In this document: piece by piece, positions 62,426 to 64,000 of the stretch
Layout of the letters: the number at the start of each line of letters is the position of its first letter
How positions within the stretch are numbered: position 1 is the stretch's first letter
DNA from: CAVVEQ01 sp963802095
GTDB taxonomy: Bacteria > Chloroflexota > Anaerolineae > Anaerolineales > Anaerolineaceae
DNA length: 64,000 bases
Reading direction: 5' to 3'
NCBI GenBank assembly: GCA_963802095.1
Contig: CAWDHI010000007.1
Location: 530,031-594,030, forward strand
Program-made: the position numbers and the translations under genes
The notes under the pieces: generated by a model
Told to the model about the DNA's origin: nothing
Database searches by the model: none
What the model saw: only the letters and a program-made list of their open reading frames with translations

Positions 62426-63190
62426 CAGAAACTTTAGCCATTATCCAGGCACGTATGTCCTCCAGCCGTCTTCCGGGCAAGGTGCTGCTGGATATTTGCG
62501 GCAAGCCTATGCTGGAACGGGTGCTGGATCGCGTGAACCTTGCACGGAGGATCGACCACATTCTGGTTGCAACAACCACGGACATCAGCGATGATCCCCT
62601 TACGTATTGGTGCAAAGGGTTAGGGGTGGATTGCTTCCGAGGATCCATGCAGGATGTGCTCGACCGCTTCTACCAGGCAGCCATTAGTAATCAGCCGCAA
62701 TTTATTGTCCGCGTCACCGCGGATTGCCCGGTGATCGATCCTGGATTAATGGACGAAACAGTTCAAACTTGTCGGGAAAATGGCGTTGATTTCGCCGCAA
62801 CAAGGCTGCCACCGCCCTTTCACCGGACATACCCGATCGGCCTGGATGTGGAAGTGAGCACTTTTTCCGCACTTGAGCGTGCCTGGCGGGAAGCTTCCAA
62901 TCCCGCCGAACGGGAGCACGTTTTTCCATATCTCTATGATCAGCCAGGCAGGTTCAATTTGAAAATCCTGAATTATGAACCGGATTATGGCAGCCTGCGC
63001 TGGACAGTCGATACAGCCGAAGGACTTGGAATTGATTCGCAGGATCTATGACCATTTCCTCCCGCGAGAGGATTTTAGCTGGCATGAAGTGCTCGACCTT
63101 GTGGAATCCAAGCCGGAACTGACCCTTATCAACTCCGGAACAGGGCATAAAAGTTACCTGGATGTGGATGAACGCGGAGGAAAATCATGA
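62422..63190 (+). pseudogene. SpsF-like cytidylyltransferase, frameshifted near 63.02 kb
   Basis: GTG at 62422 begins TETLAIIQARMSSSRLPGKVL, the nucleotide-binding start of the acylneuraminate cytidylyltransferase/SpsF group. VTADCPVIDPGLMDE and YPIGLDVEVSTF follow. The frame breaks at about 63020; the +1 frame continues as DLELIRRIYDHFLPREDFSW to a stop at 63190 (ATGA overlap with the next gene). Joined length is about 255 residues. It probably activates the nonulosonate as a CMP-sugar or a related nucleotide. Confidence 0.83.
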
Positions 63191-64000
63191 GGCCGCTCAT
63201 CACGATCTTCACCGCACCCAAACCATTCCGCAATGCGCACATCGACCTGATCCAGCGTAATGCCATCCGAACCTGGAAAGCGCTTGGAAAGGATGTGGAA
63301 ATCGCGCTGATCGGTGGGGAGGAGGGTATCGGTAAAGCTGCTTCTGAACTTGGAGTTAGGCACTTACCCGCGGTTAACACCAACAACGAAGGTACCCCGC
63401 TCATCTCTTCGATCTTTGAACTGGGCAGGAGTGTCAATGGAAGCCCGCTTCTGGCGTATGTCAATGCGGATGTTCTTCTGCTGCCGGATTTCATGACGTC
63501 CGCTACGAAAACACTAGAATTGGTTGAACGCTTCCTTATCGTTGGTCAGCGCTGGGACCTGGATGTGCGGGAATCCGTAGGTGAATCGACCGGTTGGGAA
63601 GAAAAACTTCAGGCTGAAGTTCGCTCTTTCGGCAGGTTGCATCCCCCGATGGGCAGCGATTATTTCATTTTTCCCCGAAACTGCTTTCACAGCATTCCGG
63701 ATTTTGCAGTTGGGCGAGCAGGATGGGATAACTGGATGATCTACCAGGGCCGCCGGGAAGGGTGGAAGGTGATCGACGCGACTGCCTCTATCACGGCCAT
63801 TCACCAGGATCACGATTATCGCCACCTGCCGAATGGGAAACCACATTACCGTTTGCCCGAATCGGGTGAAAACGTCCACCAGGCAGGCGGGAAGCGAAGG
63901 ATATTTCACCTGGAGGATTGCGATTACCACTTGGTCGACGGACTGATAAAGCGTAAAAAAATCACCTGGGCTTCAGCGTTGAGGGAAGTGGAAACCTGGC
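63187..64000 (+). CDS. Probable glycosyltransferase, 3' end cut by window
   Basis: The frame is open from the ATG at 63187 to the window edge (271 codons). The N-terminus LITIFTAPKPFRNAHIDLIQRNAIRTW, the DxD-like segment LLAYVNADVLLLPDF near residue 98, PMGSDYFIFPRNCF near 158 and GRAGWDNWMIYQG near 180 fit a GT-A type transferase-like protein. It has no frameshift in the visible part. Sugar and acceptor are unknown. Confidence 0.75.
   Translation, partial: MRPLITIFTAPKPFRNAHIDLIQRNAIRTWKALGKDVEIALIGGEEGIGKAASELGVRHLPAVNTNNEGTPLISSIFELGRSVNGSPLLAYVNADVLLLPDFMTSATKTLELVERFLIVGQRWDLDVRESVGESTGWEEKLQAEVRSFGRLHPPMGSDYFIFPRNCFHSIPDFAVGRAGWDNWMIYQGRREGWKVIDATASITAIHQDHDYRHLPNGKPHYRLPESGENVHQAGGKRRIFHLEDCDYHLVDGLIKRKKITWASALREVETW

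Overview
The window reads as a chromosome segment of an anaerobic Chloroflexota bacterium, most likely class Anaerolineae. This placement is inference from gene content, not a search result. The signs are Thr/Pro-rich lipoprotein linkers, tandem LysM/M23-like lipoproteins, a T-box leader on thrS, a threonyl-tRNA synthetase without a TGS domain, tungstate uptake and selenocysteine use. Genes are densely packed, with many 4-8 bp start/stop overlaps, frequent TTG/GTG starts, strong GGAGG ribosome sites and clear intrinsic terminators. I see no transposase, integrase, rRNA or CRISPR array.

Left part (1-25 kb). A truncated metH is preceded by a SAM-I riboswitch with its own terminator. A small membrane gene, selA, an M24 peptidase, tsaD and an ECF sigma/zinc anti-sigma pair follow. 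Next is a redox gene whose frame contains a UGA at an active-site position, then an OsmC gene. The UGA lies in a Sec-Pro-Tyr-Cys motif with a SECIS-like hairpin 11 nt downstream, so the gene is read here as a selenoprotein of the protein disulfide oxidoreductase type. On the minus strand lies an operon of a HIT protein, three paralogous LysM/M23-like lipoproteins and an MFS exporter, then inositol-phosphate synthase. A GAF histidine kinase, tRNA-Pro with a duplicated 3' end, an MFS gene and a divergent tungstate regulator/tupBCA locus follow.

Middle part (25-52 kb). tRNA-Val precedes T-box-thrS, then infC (AUC start), rpmI and rplT. A macro-domain/rRNA methylase/DUF711 operon and a parvulin lipoprotein follow. 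A 1239-residue secreted beta-helix protein, tRNA-Gly and an S41 protease lipoprotein come next. Then there is a module of PepSY protein, anchored linker protein, ApbE and ferric-reductase-like heme protein, divergent from an OmpR-type two-component system. An 11-bp tandem repeat sits in the shared promoter region. tRNA(CAU), a KimA-like transporter, assorted hydrolase, methylase and lipoprotein genes, a cold-shock gene and a DoxX gene complete this part.

Right part (52-64 kb). A one-directional cell-surface glycan cluster starts with a small winged-helix regulator whose -35 lies in another 11-bp tandem repeat. It continues with a GDP-fucose-synthase-like epimerase, Wzm/Wzt-type ABC export genes, a capsule-type glycosyltransferase, a methyltransferase, and a nonulosonate-type set (PseB-like, RmlD-like, NeuB/PseI-like, GT4, SpsF-like cytidylyltransferase, and a glycosyltransferase cut by the window end). 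Four of these genes carry single-base frameshifts, while genes elsewhere in the window are intact. That concentration points either to sequence error or to decay.
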